From NCBI GenBank assembly GCA_022843385.1, contig JALHNT010000038.1, forward strand, positions 5,284 to 69,283: a DNA stretch of 64,000 nt, read 5' to 3'. A program made the position numbers and the translations under genes. Shown piece by piece: positions 52,342 through 62,161 of this stretch. The first letter of the stretch is position 1. Each line of letters starts with the position of its first letter. The notes under the pieces were generated by a model, which searched no databases, had not been told where the DNA came from, and saw only the letters and a list, made by a program, of their open reading frames with translations. This DNA comes from Anaerolineae bacterium. GTDB taxonomy: Bacteria > Chloroflexota > Anaerolineae > Aggregatilineales > Phototrophicaceae.

Positions 52342-53730
52342 ATGCCCAGCTTCAACCCGGTCAGCGCCGACCTCATCGCCCAACTCATCACTATCCTCGG
52401 CTCGGTCAATGTCAGCACCGCCCGCGCCGACATTGACCTGCACGCCAAAGACCAGTCGCAGCATCACGCCGTCCCGTCGGAAGTGGTCATCTGGCCGCTG
52501 TCGGCGCAGCAGGTGGCCGATGTGCTGAAGCTTGCTCACGAGCAGCGCGTCCCGGTCACGCCCTGGGGCGTTGGCACTGGACTGGAAGGTAACAGCATCC
52601 CGGTGCGCGGCGGCATCTTGATGTCATTTGAACGGATGAACCAGATCGTCGCCATCCACGCCGATGATTTCCAGGTGACGGTGCAGCCTGGCATCGGTCA
52701 CAAGGATCTGAATGCCCAACTGGCGCGGCACGGTCTGTTCTTCCCGCCTGACCCCGGCGCGAACGCCACTGTCGGCGGGATGCTGGCGAACAACGCCGCT
52801 GGCATCCGCACCGTCAAGTATGGCGCGAGCAAGGACAATGTGTTGAAGATGCAGGTGGCGCTGGCCGATGGTCGCCTGATCCATGTCGGGTCGCGCTCGG
52901 TCAAGCAGTCCGCCGGCTACGATCTGCTGCACCTGTTCGTCGGCAGCGAAGGGACGCTCGGTGTCATCACCGAAGCCACCCTCAAACTCGTCCCGGTCCC
53001 CACCCATATGAGCGCGGCGCTGGCGGCCTTCCCCTCGATTAAGTCGGCGGTGGAAACCGTCGTCGCCATTCGCGGCAGTGGCCTCGATCCGGCGGCGCTG
53101 GAGCTGATTGACGCCAATCACTGCCGGATGCTGCGCGAAGCCGAAGGCATCAACCTGAGCGATCACCCGACGCTGTTCATGGAATTCCATGCTGCCCAGG
53201 AGACGGCGCTGACCGCTGGTCTGGAGATTGTCGAGGACATCTGCAAGGAGATGGGGGCGCTCAGCTTTCATGCCACCACCGACGCCACCGAGCGCAAGAA
53301 ACTGTGGCACGCCCGCCATCACTCGTATGAGATCATGGTGCGCTCGCATCCCGATAAGACCTTCTTCATCAACGATGTCGCGGTGCCGATCAGCGCCTAC
53401 CCGGAACTGATCGCCACAGTCGAACACATTCGTGACACCCAGCCCATCACCTGCTACATGATCGGTCATGCTGGCGACGGCAATATCCATGTCGAGTTTC
53501 CCTTCAGCGGCGAAGAGGGCTATCAGCAGGCCATGACAGCCAACGGCCTGATCGTCAGCAAAGCGGTCGAATTGGGCGGCACCTGCACCGGCGAACACGG
53601 CGTCGGCATCGGCAAGGCCAAGTATCTGCGGGCCGAACATGGTCAGGCGCTCGACGTGATGCACGACATCAAGACCCTGCTCGACCCCAATGGCATCCTC
53701 AACCCCGGCAAGATTTTCGTGGAAGGCTGA
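52342..53730 (+). CDS. FAD-linked oxidoreductase, GlcD/D-lactate dehydrogenase type
   Basis: 462 residues. The PCMH/FAD-binding domain carries VPVTPWGVGTGLEGNSIPV, PPDPGANATVGGMLANNAAGIR and GSEGTLGVITEATLKL. The C-terminal catalytic domain has KLWHARHHSY, YMIGHAGDGNIHVEFP and CTGEHGVGIGKAKYL, with the His residues that bind the 2-hydroxy acid and metal. It oxidises glycolate, D-lactate or a related 2-hydroxy acid at the inner face of the membrane. Single gene; GlcE/GlcF partners are not present. The next ORF follows directly. Confidence 0.9.
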   Translation: MPSFNPVSADLIAQLITILGSVNVSTARADIDLHAKDQSQHHAVPSEVVIWPLSAQQVADVLKLAHEQRVPVTPWGVGTGLEGNSIPVRGGILMSFERMNQIVAIHADDFQVTVQPGIGHKDLNAQLARHGLFFPPDPGANATVGGMLANNAAGIRTVKYGASKDNVLKMQVALADGRLIHVGSRSVKQSAGYDLLHLFVGSEGTLGVITEATLKLVPVPTHMSAALAAFPSIKSAVETVVAIRGSGLDPAALELIDANHCRMLREAEGINLSDHPTLFMEFHAAQETALTAGLEIVEDICKEMGALSFHATTDATERKKLWHARHHSYEIMVRSHPDKTFFINDVAVPISAYPELIATVEHIRDTQPITCYMIGHAGDGNIHVEFPFSGEEGYQQAMTANGLIVSKAVELGGTCTGEHGVGIGKAKYLRAEHGQALDVMHDIKTLLDPNGILNPGKIFVEG

Positions 53731-53763
53731 GACTGTGGACGCCAGAAGTCAGACGATGGTGCA

Positions 53764-54354
53764 ATCATAAAATCGAGACAACTTCCCTCATTCATCTGGC
53801 TCATCCTCATCATCCTAGGTATTGCTGCTGTGATAGGGCTGTTTGTTGGCGGCTTCTATGGCTTCACCCAGATCGAAGGGCTGGGGTCGATTGTCCTGCT
53901 GTTGGCTGCGGTGGTCATCATCCGGCTGACCAGCATGCCGTCCTCGCCTCAAACCCGGTGGCTGCGTGATCGGCTGCGTATAAGCGGATCGCCAACCTGG
54001 AACCCTGGCCTGACGACGGCGCTGGGAATCCTGCTGTTCGCCGGCATGGGCATCGCCTTCGATCAACCCGGCAATGCGCTCTACAATCGCCCAATAGAGT
54101 GGCTGTTCTGCCCGGCAGAGACACAATTACAGCGCAGCGCCGATGTCACCCAGCCCAGAGCCGGGACAACTGTCGTCAGCCAGAATTTCACCTGTGTCAG
54201 CCCGGATGGAGAAGTCCAGTCACCTGTGCCGCTGGGGGCTGTCATAGTCATACGCTTCGTCGAATACATCCTGCTCGGCTATCTGCTGCTGGGGTTGAAC
54301 TACCTGTTGATGCGCCTGTGGCCGAGGATGAATGTGGAAAAAACAGAGAGATAG
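53764..54354 (+). CDS. Membrane protein with three hydrophobic segments; start unclear
   Basis: The frame open from 53731 gives about 190 residues with three transmembrane helices: QLPSFIWLILIILGIAAVIGL, LGSIVLLLAAVVIIRL and a C-terminal VIVIRFVEYILLGYLLLG; the middle part holds a two-Cys external loop (FCPAETQ and NFTCVSPDG). The first canonical start in frame is GTG 53830, which cuts the first helix in half. The only nearby ATG (53756) is in another frame and stops at once. Either a non-standard ATC/ATA start near 53764 is used or a base is missing upstream. No known family. Confidence 0.6.
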   Translation: MIKSRQLPSFIWLILIILGIAAVIGLFVGGFYGFTQIEGLGSIVLLLAAVVIIRLTSMPSSPQTRWLRDRLRISGSPTWNPGLTTALGILLFAGMGIAFDQPGNALYNRPIEWLFCPAETQLQRSADVTQPRAGTTVVSQNFTCVSPDGEVQSPVPLGAVIVIRFVEYILLGYLLLGLNYLLMRLWPRMNVEKTER

Positions 54355-54428
54355 CAGCCGATAAGATTAATTCGGCATATTGATTTTTCAATCAAGATTG
54401 ACGAATCTAATCCACTCATCTACGCTAT

Positions 54429-54460
54429 AGCTGGTAACTCGTTAGATAAGGTAACCAGCT
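54429..54460 (+). promoter_or_regulatory. Hairpin over the ribosome-binding site of the DRE-TIM gene
   Basis: AGCTGGT (54429-54435) pairs with ACCAGCT (54454-54460), two bases before the ATG at 54462. The AAGG ribosome-binding site falls in the loop near 54448, so the stem could limit translation. Confidence 0.4.
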
Positions 54461-54461
54461 C

Positions 54462-55754
54462 ATGATCCTCGATGTACCCGATCCCGAATATTTTCCGGAG
54501 ACATTCCCGCGCAATGCTTTTCCGCGTTACGGGTGGACTGAGCCACCGCGTACGCTGCCACAACAGGCGTGGACGACGGAAACTACCCATCGTGACGGTC
54601 AACAGGGTGGCTTGCCCCTGACCACCGAGCAGGGTCTGCACATCTATGACCTGTTGTGCCGCTTCACCGGCAGCAGCGGCGCAGTGCGACAGGCAGAGTT
54701 CTTTGTCTATCGCCCGTCCGATCGGCAGGCGTTGGAAGGCGCATTGGAACGCTACCGCTCAGGTGCGCCGATCGAGCCGACAACCTGGATTCGAGCAGCG
54801 ACCAAAGATGTCGAGATCATCAGACACTTGGGTGTGCGTGAGACCGGGATGCTGGCATCCGCTTCCGATTACCACACGTTCCACAAGTTCAAGCCGGGTG
54901 GCCGGGCACATGCGGCACAGACGTATCTCGACGCGGTGCAGATGACGCTGGATGCGGGTATTCGTCCACGCCTGCACCTGGAAGACGCCACTCGAGCGTC
55001 GCTGGATTTTATGCTGCCATTCGTCGAGGTGGTGCAGAAGCTCTGTGCTCCCAGCGGGCTGCGCCCCAAGTTCCGCGTCTGCGATACGATGGGTTTGGGC
55101 CTGCCACATGATGATGTGGCGCTGCCGCGCAGCATTCCCCGACTGATCGCTGCGCTGCGGTCAGCCGGCGTTGAGTCCGAAGCGCTGGAATTCCACCCGC
55201 ATAACGACACCGGATTAGTGGTGGCGAATTGTCTGGCAGCCGTGCGCGCTGGCTGTGCTGTCATCAATGGCGCGATGCTGGGCAAAGGGGAACGAACCGG
55301 GAATGCTCCGCTCGAGATGATCCTGCTGCATCTGATCGGCATGGGCTACTTCAGTGAAACACAACCGGACTTCAAAGCGCTGAATGATCTGGCAACGCTT
55401 TATGAGACTATGAACGAAGCGCTGCCACCCAAGTACCCGCTGTATGGACGTGATGCTCACCGGACGCGCGCCGGCGTTCATGCCGATGGGCTGAACAAAT
55501 TCTGGTGGATGTACGCGCCGTTCAATGTGCCGGATCTGCTCGGTAGGCCGTTGGAGGTCTCGCTGACGAAGGACTCGGGTGTCGCCGGACTGATTTTCCT
55601 TATCCGGCAGCATCTGGGTGTTGAACTGGCGAAGGACTCTCCAGTCCTTCAGCCCATTCAGGAGTGGCTGCTGAGCGAGTTTGACAATGGGCGGCAGACC
55701 AGCGTTGAATGGGAAGAAATCGCGCCGCTGGTGAATCTCTCAGCCGGAGTCTGA
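54462..55754 (+). CDS. DRE-TIM metallolyase-family enzyme (isopropylmalate/homocitrate/citrate synthase-like)
   Basis: 430 residues forming a TIM barrel of the HMG-CoA lyase-like family. The usual DTTLRDGEQ reads ETTHRDGQQ, keeping the catalytic Arg-Asp; the metal-binding HxH is in EFHPHNDTGL; NGAMLGKGERTGN is the conserved Gly-rich loop. The family condenses acetyl-CoA with 2-oxo acids (isopropylmalate, homocitrate, citramalate, Re-citrate) or cleaves such adducts. The regulatory C-terminal domain of LeuA is absent. The particular reaction cannot be called. A neighbouring Kbl-TDH pair makes acetyl-CoA from threonine, which is a possible link. Confidence 0.78.
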   Translation: MILDVPDPEYFPETFPRNAFPRYGWTEPPRTLPQQAWTTETTHRDGQQGGLPLTTEQGLHIYDLLCRFTGSSGAVRQAEFFVYRPSDRQALEGALERYRSGAPIEPTTWIRAATKDVEIIRHLGVRETGMLASASDYHTFHKFKPGGRAHAAQTYLDAVQMTLDAGIRPRLHLEDATRASLDFMLPFVEVVQKLCAPSGLRPKFRVCDTMGLGLPHDDVALPRSIPRLIAALRSAGVESEALEFHPHNDTGLVVANCLAAVRAGCAVINGAMLGKGERTGNAPLEMILLHLIGMGYFSETQPDFKALNDLATLYETMNEALPPKYPLYGRDAHRTRAGVHADGLNKFWWMYAPFNVPDLLGRPLEVSLTKDSGVAGLIFLIRQHLGVELAKDSPVLQPIQEWLLSEFDNGRQTSVEWEEIAPLVNLSAGV

Positions 55755-55887
55755 GAGGGTACCCGTCTAACCGACCGATGCGCTGCTGCGGTCAATACTA
55801 CTTTTCGAGTGATGTTCGTCGGTCTGCCCAAATGCGTCGCTGATGGTATACTCCGCGTCAGGTCGTTATGGCGAAAGGGTGGAGGGC

Positions 55888-57078
55888 ATGACCGATCAGC
55901 AGGACAAAACCGCTTATCTGGCGGCACAACTGGATGACCTGAAGAGTCAGGGTCTGTTCAATCGCATCCGCACTATCGAAAGCCCGATGGATGGGCATGT
56001 CGTCATCGAAGGGCGCGAACTGCTCAACTTCTGCGCCAACAATTACCTGGGACTCGCCAATCATCCCCGTCTGAAAGAAGCCGCCAAACGCGCCATCGAT
56101 ACCTATGGCATCGGCCCCGGCGCGGTGCGGACGATCGCCGGGACGATGACGCTGCATGACCAACTGGAAAAACGGCTGGCGCATTTCAAGGGAGCCGAGG
56201 CCGTCATCACGCTGCAAAGCGGCTTCACCGCCAACCTGGCGACCATCCCAGCGCTGGTCGGCCCCGGCGATGTCATCTTCTCCGATCGGCTGAACCACGC
56301 CAGCATCATTGATGGCTGTCGCCTGAGCCGCGCCACTATCGTCGCCTATGACCATGCCAGCGTGGCCGACCTGCGGCAGAAGATCAGCCAGACCACCGAG
56401 TACAACCGCCGCCTGATCGTGACCGATGGCGTCTTCAGCATGGATGGCGACATCGCCCCACTGCCGGAGATTTATGCCGTTGCTCAGGAGCATAACATCC
56501 TGCTGATGGTCGATGACGCACATGGCGAGGGGGTGTTGGGGCGTTCCGGTCGCGGCATCGTTGATCACTTCGATTTACACGGCAAGGTCGATGTCGAAGT
56601 CGGCACGATGAGCAAAGCCTTTGGCGTGGTCGGCGGCATCGTCGCTGGCTCACAGGTCATCGTGGACTGGATTCGCCAGCGCGGGCGTCCCTTCCTCTTC
56701 AGCAGCGCCATGACTGTGCCGGATGCAGCCGCCTGCCTGGAAGCGGTAGATTTGCTGGAAGAAAGCGATGAGCTGGTACAGCGCTTGTGGCAGAACGCTC
56801 GCTTCCTCAAGAGCGAGATGACGACGCTCGGCTTCGATGTCGGCCACAGCACCACGCCGATCATCCCACTGATGCTGGGCGAGGCCGAACTGGCGCAGCG
56901 TTTCAGCCGTCAGTTGTTCGAGCAGGGGGTGTTCGCCATGGCAATCGCCTTCCCCACCGTGCCGAAAGGGTTGGCGCGCATCCGCATCATGAACACCGCC
57001 GCCCACAGCCAGGATGATCTGGAGCAGGCGTTGGCGGTCTTTGAGTCGGTCGGCAAAGCCTGTGGGGTGATCCAATAA
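55888..57078 (+). CDS. kbl: Glycine C-acetyltransferase (2-amino-3-ketobutyrate CoA ligase)
   Basis: 396 residues, alpha-oxoamine synthase fold: NYLGLANHPRLKEAA, GAVRTIAGTMTLHDQLE, DRLNHASIIDG, VDDAHGEGVLG and the PLP Lys in TMSKAFGVVGG. It splits 2-amino-3-oxobutyrate with CoA into glycine and acetyl-CoA. The start is ATG 55888 after GGAGGG. The threonine dehydrogenase gene follows after 3 nt, so the pair encodes both steps of the threonine-to-glycine pathway. This context separates it from biotin or heme homologues. Confidence 0.92.
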   Translation: MTDQQDKTAYLAAQLDDLKSQGLFNRIRTIESPMDGHVVIEGRELLNFCANNYLGLANHPRLKEAAKRAIDTYGIGPGAVRTIAGTMTLHDQLEKRLAHFKGAEAVITLQSGFTANLATIPALVGPGDVIFSDRLNHASIIDGCRLSRATIVAYDHASVADLRQKISQTTEYNRRLIVTDGVFSMDGDIAPLPEIYAVAQEHNILLMVDDAHGEGVLGRSGRGIVDHFDLHGKVDVEVGTMSKAFGVVGGIVAGSQVIVDWIRQRGRPFLFSSAMTVPDAAACLEAVDLLEESDELVQRLWQNARFLKSEMTTLGFDVGHSTTPIIPLMLGEAELAQRFSRQLFEQGVFAMAIAFPTVPKGLARIRIMNTAAHSQDDLEQALAVFESVGKACGVIQ

Positions 57079-57081
57079 ATC

Positions 57082-58128
57082 ATGTTTGAAAGACGACGTT
57101 CGCGGCTGCGCGAGAAAATTATCCTGATTACCGGGGCCAATGGTGAAGTCGGTCACGGCCTGATCCAGCAATTGTACGCCATGCAGGAGACATCCGACGT
57201 AGTGGTGATCGACCTGCGCGGGCTGGATGAGTCGCTGCGGAGCAAGGTCAACCGCACGATTGTCGGCGATATCCTCGATACCGAACTCATCAACCTGCTG
57301 CTGAATGAGTACGAAATCGACATGATTATTCATCTGGCGGCGCTGCTTTCCACCCACTCCGAGTTCAACCCGGAAACGGCGCATCGCGTCAATGTGCAGG
57401 GGACGATCAACCTGCTCAAGCTGGCGATTGAACAGGGCAAATCGCGCGGCTATCCGGTCAAGTTCCTCTTCCCCAGTTCGATAGCCGTCTATGGCCTGCC
57501 CGATCTGGCGACCAAAGCCCAGGCTGGGTCAATCAACGAGCTGCAATACCTCTACCCGGTAACAATGTACGGTTGCAACAAGCTGTACTGCGAACATCTG
57601 GGGCGCTACTACGCCCAGTATTATCAGCAGCTCTCGGCTTCCACCTCCATCGGCGTCGATTTCCGCTGCGTCCGTTTTCCCGGCCTCATCAGCGCCCAGA
57701 CCATGCCCACCGGCGGCACCAGCGATTACGCGCCGGAGATGCTGCACGCGGCCGTGGCTGGCAAACCGTATGCCTGCTTCGTCCGCGAAGACACACGCAT
57801 CCCCTTCATGGTCATGCCGGATGCTGTCAAGTCGCTGCTGATGCTGGCCGAGGCGCCCCAGGAAAACTTGAACCACTATATCTATAATGTCAGCAGCTTC
57901 AGCATCTCCGCTCAGGAGATCGCCGACCGCATCAAAGCCGAGTTCCCCGATGCGTCCATCACCTTCGAGCCGCACGAAGCCCGTCAGTCCATCGTCGATA
58001 CCTGGCCGGAAGATGTCGATGACCGCGCCGCCCGCCAGGAATGGGGCTGGTCGCCGGATTATGATGTGGATCGCTCGTTCAACGAGTACCTCATCCCAAT
58101 CGTCAGGCAGATGGGGAAATCCGGGTAG
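57082..58128 (+). CDS. L-threonine 3-dehydrogenase, SDR (epimerase-like) type
   Basis: 348 residues. Rossmann GANGEVGHGL, Ser in FPSSIAVYG and a YxxxK-type YGCNKLYCE active site. The block SDYAPEMLHAAVAGKPYACF with REDTRIPFMVMPDA is characteristic of SDR-type threonine dehydrogenases, which differ from the zinc MDR enzyme of E. coli. It oxidises L-threonine to 2-amino-3-oxobutyrate with NAD and hands it to Kbl, encoded 3 nt upstream. The order kbl then tdh is typical. Confidence 0.9.
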   Translation: MFERRRSRLREKIILITGANGEVGHGLIQQLYAMQETSDVVVIDLRGLDESLRSKVNRTIVGDILDTELINLLLNEYEIDMIIHLAALLSTHSEFNPETAHRVNVQGTINLLKLAIEQGKSRGYPVKFLFPSSIAVYGLPDLATKAQAGSINELQYLYPVTMYGCNKLYCEHLGRYYAQYYQQLSASTSIGVDFRCVRFPGLISAQTMPTGGTSDYAPEMLHAAVAGKPYACFVREDTRIPFMVMPDAVKSLLMLAEAPQENLNHYIYNVSSFSISAQEIADRIKAEFPDASITFEPHEARQSIVDTWPEDVDDRAARQEWGWSPDYDVDRSFNEYLIPIVRQMGKSG

Positions 58129-58243
58129 GAGTGCAAGCCAAGCGTAAATCTAATTGTTGAAATGCAAATCTCTCAACATTTTGCTCATGAATTCCAGTGG
58201 TAGAGTGAGAAGGTATTCATGACCTCAAAGGGAGAATTGCATA

Positions 58244-58936
58244 ATGCGTCGTATCGGATGGCTGTTGGGTCTGGTTGTGCTGCTGCTGGTTGCGGTCGTT
58301 CCGGCCTTTGCCGGCGCTGGAAGCGGAACCCTGTCGTTGAGCTGCGAGAACGGTGTCGTCCAGGCGAGCTGGGATACCAGTTATGGGCCGGCTTCTGTTA
58401 CTCTCACTAAGGTATCCGGCCCGAGTGGCCCGGGCGAATATGCTGGATTGCCGGAGAATGGATCACAACTGACCAACTGGACCAATGGCGTCTACACCAT
58501 CGAACTGGTTGATCCTTCCTATCCACTGATCCTGTCCACCCAGACCATTGTCTGCTTCGGCACGCTAAGCGCGGTGACCGTCATCCGCCCGGCCTTCACT
58601 GATGGTCGCATCAACAATAATCATGGCGACAAGATCGCGATTTTCCCCATCCGTGATGAAGACGATTATGGCGTGGAAGTCTGGCTGACCGATAAACGGA
58701 CGGTGCCGGTACTGTTGCTGGCGATTAGCGCTGAAGAGCTGTCGAAGCTGCCGGAAAAGACGGCTGAAAATCTGCTGATCGCTCAGTCGGAGGATGGCTT
58801 GGTACAGGTCTACAAGCTGACGACTGGCGAGTTTCAGGTCAATTACGGGCCGGATGGTGACGGGAAGATTTTTGTCTTCCGCTTCAAGACCTTCTCAGCC
58901 GGTATGTACGAATTTGAAGTGATCGAGAAGCCGTAA
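58244..58936 (+). CDS. Secreted protein, unknown
   Basis: 230 residues with a signal peptide (GLVVLLLVAVVPAFAGAG). The mature part begins with a Cys-containing beta domain (LSLSCENGVVQASWDT through TIVCFGTLSA), probably an Ig-like fold with one disulfide, then a linker and a region rich in charged residues (LPEKTAENLLIAQSEDGLVQVYKLTTGEF). GGAGAA precedes the ATG. I do not recognise a family. Single gene. Confidence 0.75.
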   Translation: MRRIGWLLGLVVLLLVAVVPAFAGAGSGTLSLSCENGVVQASWDTSYGPASVTLTKVSGPSGPGEYAGLPENGSQLTNWTNGVYTIELVDPSYPLILSTQTIVCFGTLSAVTVIRPAFTDGRINNNHGDKIAIFPIRDEDDYGVEVWLTDKRTVPVLLLAISAEELSKLPEKTAENLLIAQSEDGLVQVYKLTTGEFQVNYGPDGDGKIFVFRFKTFSAGMYEFEVIEKP

Positions 58937-59207
58937 GGCGAAAACGGTTGCGTTAGTTGAAGGGGCGACCGACCGGTTGCCTCTTTTCATTTGGCACGAT
59001 AAACCGTGAGTGCAGCAGTGCCGCTTTGGTGCAGGATGGCGGAAGCGCCGCCGACCAAGAGCGGGTGACATTCACTGATTGCAGCGAAGTCACCGCGCCC
59101 ACCTCATTGCCAGTTGGACATTAAGATCAGTCACCAAATTAGTGATTTAGGCATGATGCCACAGGGCCAATGGCTTTATTCAGCAAATAATCTGAGTGCT
59201 TCTTCCC

Positions 59208-59816
59208 TCACCCCTGCCCGGCTTGCTCAACATAGGCCAGCAACTCCTCGCGGTGCAGCTCACCCAGGTGTTTGGCGCGTACCACCCCGCCAGCGTCAAT
59301 GATGAACGTCGTCGGCATGACTTGGACATCATACTCGGTGTAGGCCGCCAGCTCGCTGTCCAGCAGCGTCAGCAGCCCGCTGATCTTGTACTGCTCGTAA
59401 TAGGTGCGGATGGCGTCCGCCGGTTCGCCGACGTTGACCGCCACGATGATCGCGCCATCCGACGGCTGCTCGCTCATGAACTGCTCAAAGGTCGGCAGCT
59501 CGCGCTGGCACGGCTCGCACCACGTCGCCCAGAAGTTGAGGAAGACGACGCGCCCGCGATCATTCGACAGGCGGTACGTCTCCCCATCCAGGCCGGGCAG
59601 GCTGAAGTTCGGTGCCGGCTGATTGATGAGCGAGGGGCGGGCGGTGGCAAGCGGCGGCGAGGTCACCGGCAGCGGCGTGGCCGGGGCATTGCTCCCCCCG
59701 CCTTCGGTCAGCGCCAGCGACAGGGCGATGATGATGCCCAGAATCGGGAAAATCACAAACAGGATGAGGATCGGCGCGGGGCGGTTTGCCGGTGGAGGCG
59801 GTTGTTTGTCAGTCAT
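59208..59816 (-). CDS. TlpA/ResA-like membrane-anchored thioredoxin
   Basis: About 202 residues. A Pro-rich cytoplasmic tail, one transmembrane helix (PILILFVIFPILGIIIALSLAL), a Thr/Pro linker, then a TlpA-type thioredoxin domain: FSLPGLDGETYRLS, LNFWATWCEPCQRELP with the WCxPC active site, VMPTTFIID with cis-Pro, and GELHREELLAYVEQ. It should reduce disulfides outside the membrane, for example for cytochrome c maturation or cell-wall proteins. ATG 59816 is chosen because residues upstream look non-coding. Divergent from the 720-residue secreted protein. Confidence 0.87.
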   Translation of the reverse strand: MTDKQPPPPANRPAPILILFVIFPILGIIIALSLALTEGGGSNAPATPLPVTSPPLATARPSLINQPAPNFSLPGLDGETYRLSNDRGRVVFLNFWATWCEPCQRELPTFEQFMSEQPSDGAIIVAVNVGEPADAIRTYYEQYKISGLLTLLDSELAAYTEYDVQVMPTTFIIDAGGVVRAKHLGELHREELLAYVEQAGQG

Positions 59817-59998
59817 CACGCTCGGTTTGAGGTCTATCCTCTGCACAACAGATGCCCGAAGTGTAGTCGATTTCGCCGCGTTTGTGAAGGACGGCGCAAG
59901 CGTCGGGTTCAGGCGTGGGATGAGCGTCGGGAAAGCGTCGCGTACACCTCTGCCCACGTGCGGTATGCTATAAGCAGTCATTAACAAGAGCGATTCTC

Positions 59999-62161
59999 AT
60001 GCGACGATTGATTGCCCTTGTCCAGTGTCTGCTGATCGGGTATATGCGGATTGAAGCCCAAGATGGATTTACGCTCCAGGAACCGAGCGCTGAAGCCTAT
60101 GCCCAGGCGCTATTGGCGCTTGACCCCGTATCTGATGCGCAGCTTTATCGCCTGCTTGAAACCGAAATGATGACGCGCCACCCCGATGGCGGAGGACTCA
60201 GCGCGGCGCGAATCCAACAACTCTATCAACACCACTTATCCCATGCCTATGCCTATTGGGCTTCGCTGCTGGTCATCGATTGGCTGATGACGAATGCCAT
60301 CGCGCTACACGATCAGACCGAGCTTACCATCGGCTCGGCTAATCTGGAATTTCAAGCGGGTGATGGGAATGGTGATGGACAGGTCGAATGGGCGGTTGTG
60401 TATCGCGATGAGACCGCTGCCGGAATGCTGCTGCTTCAAGCTGATGTGACCGGACGTTATCAACCGCTTGCCAACCCACTCCCGTTCATCCCGGCGACAG
60501 GCGAAACCGCTGCTGCTTTCGTCTATCGCATCCTGGCGGTAGACGACTTCACGGCCGATGGGCTGGTCGATTTTCTGGTGCTGGCTGTCGATCAACGCGA
60601 CACGATGACCGTCGAGAGTCTGCATATTCTGACGTGGCACGCGGGTGCCGTGATCGATTTCGCCGGCGACAGCCTGCCACGACACAGCCCATCCAGTCCG
60701 TCGCTGTGGCAAGCAGGCAATCTGGATGACGATGAAGCCGTCGAAATCCGCTATATGCGCGATGATGTGCGCGATAACTGGGGCTGTCACTTCAGCCGCG
60801 TCATCACCTTTGACTGGATGAATGATCGGCTGCATGTGTTCCAGCAAGATCAACTGGATCAATCTGCGCTGTGCGATCTCCGCGCGGCTGAAGAGGCCAT
60901 GTGGGCGGGGCGCTTGACCGAAGCCATCGCTTCATATCGAGCTTATCTGGCTGCAACGAGTGATCCGGCAGCGTATGCTCGACAACGCCTTGCCTTAGCC
61001 CTGTTCCTCAACCATCAGACAGACGAGAGTCTGCGGCAGCTGCACCACATTCAGCGCGATGATCCTGCGCAGACCCTGGTCGATGACATTCTGACCGCGT
61101 ATGCCCAACATCCAACACGGGCGGCGGTTTGTGCTGCCGCTTACGACTTCTTCCTCTTCAACCCTTATGATGTCTGGTTCCATGACACCCTTGAAGTCGG
61201 CTTAACCAAAGAGGTCATGGGTGCTGAAACGGGGATGTATTCGCCAGCCATCCCCGCGCCGGAACGAGCCGGCTGTGATCTGCCGGGTCTGGTCGATCAA
61301 CTGCTGGATAGTGTTGTGTTTTCGACTGATATGCCGCCCATCGAGCAGTTGAATACGCTTGGTATCTATTCCGAGATCACCTTTCACGAGGATTTCAACG
61401 CCGACGGTATTCAGGATCAGTTGATCTGGCTGCCGTCTATCGGCGTCGCGCCCATCCTCTTTGTATCTGACGGCGACCAGTATGCTGTTTCTCGGCCATT
61501 GGTCGGGGATGGCTATCCTCTGAGTCCCCTCAACACCCTGCGACTGGCCTCGCTGCCCGCCACTGGTGAAGCGGTGCTGCTGAATGTGAATGATACGAAG
61601 TCGGTTGTAACCGTGCCGCTGGGTTACGGACTTCCACCGCCAGTGGGTAACTGTCCTCAAGCCGGTCGTTTGACCGTATGGCGCTTTTCCCAACAAACCC
61701 TCATCCCCCTGGTCAGCACCCGCCTCTGTACAGCCATCACTCTGGATGATCGCCCTTCATTGGAAGTTATCCAGGGGTGGGTCTTCAGCGATACTGGGAT
61801 GGACTATGTACCGATCAGGTATGAGTGGAATGCAGACAGCGACTCGTTTGAAATTGCGCCCATCGATCAGATGAGCTTGACCCCACCGCTGCCCGATGAG
61901 ATCCGTTACGACGCTTATGATCCGGTCAGCCTTTATCAGCAGCAGGCATTCGCGCGCCTGCTCGAATTACGCGACCAGGCGCTCGATCATGCCACCGATC
62001 CATTCGATCCGGCTGTTCTGATCTGGCGTTACACGGGTGCGTTGGCATTGGAAGCGCTTCAGCGACAGGATGAAGCCCTCACCGAATTTATCGCCATCTA
62101 CCAGAACGCTCCGGCGAGGATCTGGCGCATCCTGGCGGCGCTGCATCTGAAATCCAACTGA
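59999..62161 (+). CDS. Large secreted protein with FG-GAP-like calcium motifs
   Basis: 720 residues with a signal sequence (IALVQCLLIGYMRIEAQ). It has Asp/Gly-rich motifs of the EF-hand/dockerin-like or FG-GAP type (GDGNGDGQVEWAV, ADGLVDFLVLAVD, LDDDEAVEIRY, NADGIQDQLIWL) and TPR-like helical segments (TEAIASYRAYLAATSD, ALEALQRQDEALTEFIAIYQ). The alternation suggests a beta-propeller with bound calcium plus a helical adapter. No enzyme motif is seen. Function unknown; single gene. Confidence 0.78.
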   Translation: MRRLIALVQCLLIGYMRIEAQDGFTLQEPSAEAYAQALLALDPVSDAQLYRLLETEMMTRHPDGGGLSAARIQQLYQHHLSHAYAYWASLLVIDWLMTNAIALHDQTELTIGSANLEFQAGDGNGDGQVEWAVVYRDETAAGMLLLQADVTGRYQPLANPLPFIPATGETAAAFVYRILAVDDFTADGLVDFLVLAVDQRDTMTVESLHILTWHAGAVIDFAGDSLPRHSPSSPSLWQAGNLDDDEAVEIRYMRDDVRDNWGCHFSRVITFDWMNDRLHVFQQDQLDQSALCDLRAAEEAMWAGRLTEAIASYRAYLAATSDPAAYARQRLALALFLNHQTDESLRQLHHIQRDDPAQTLVDDILTAYAQHPTRAAVCAAAYDFFLFNPYDVWFHDTLEVGLTKEVMGAETGMYSPAIPAPERAGCDLPGLVDQLLDSVVFSTDMPPIEQLNTLGIYSEITFHEDFNADGIQDQLIWLPSIGVAPILFVSDGDQYAVSRPLVGDGYPLSPLNTLRLASLPATGEAVLLNVNDTKSVVTVPLGYGLPPPVGNCPQAGRLTVWRFSQQTLIPLVSTRLCTAITLDDRPSLEVIQGWVFSDTGMDYVPIRYEWNADSDSFEIAPIDQMSLTPPLPDEIRYDAYDPVSLYQQQAFARLLELRDQALDHATDPFDPAVLIWRYTGALALEALQRQDEALTEFIAIYQNAPARIWRILAALHLKSN

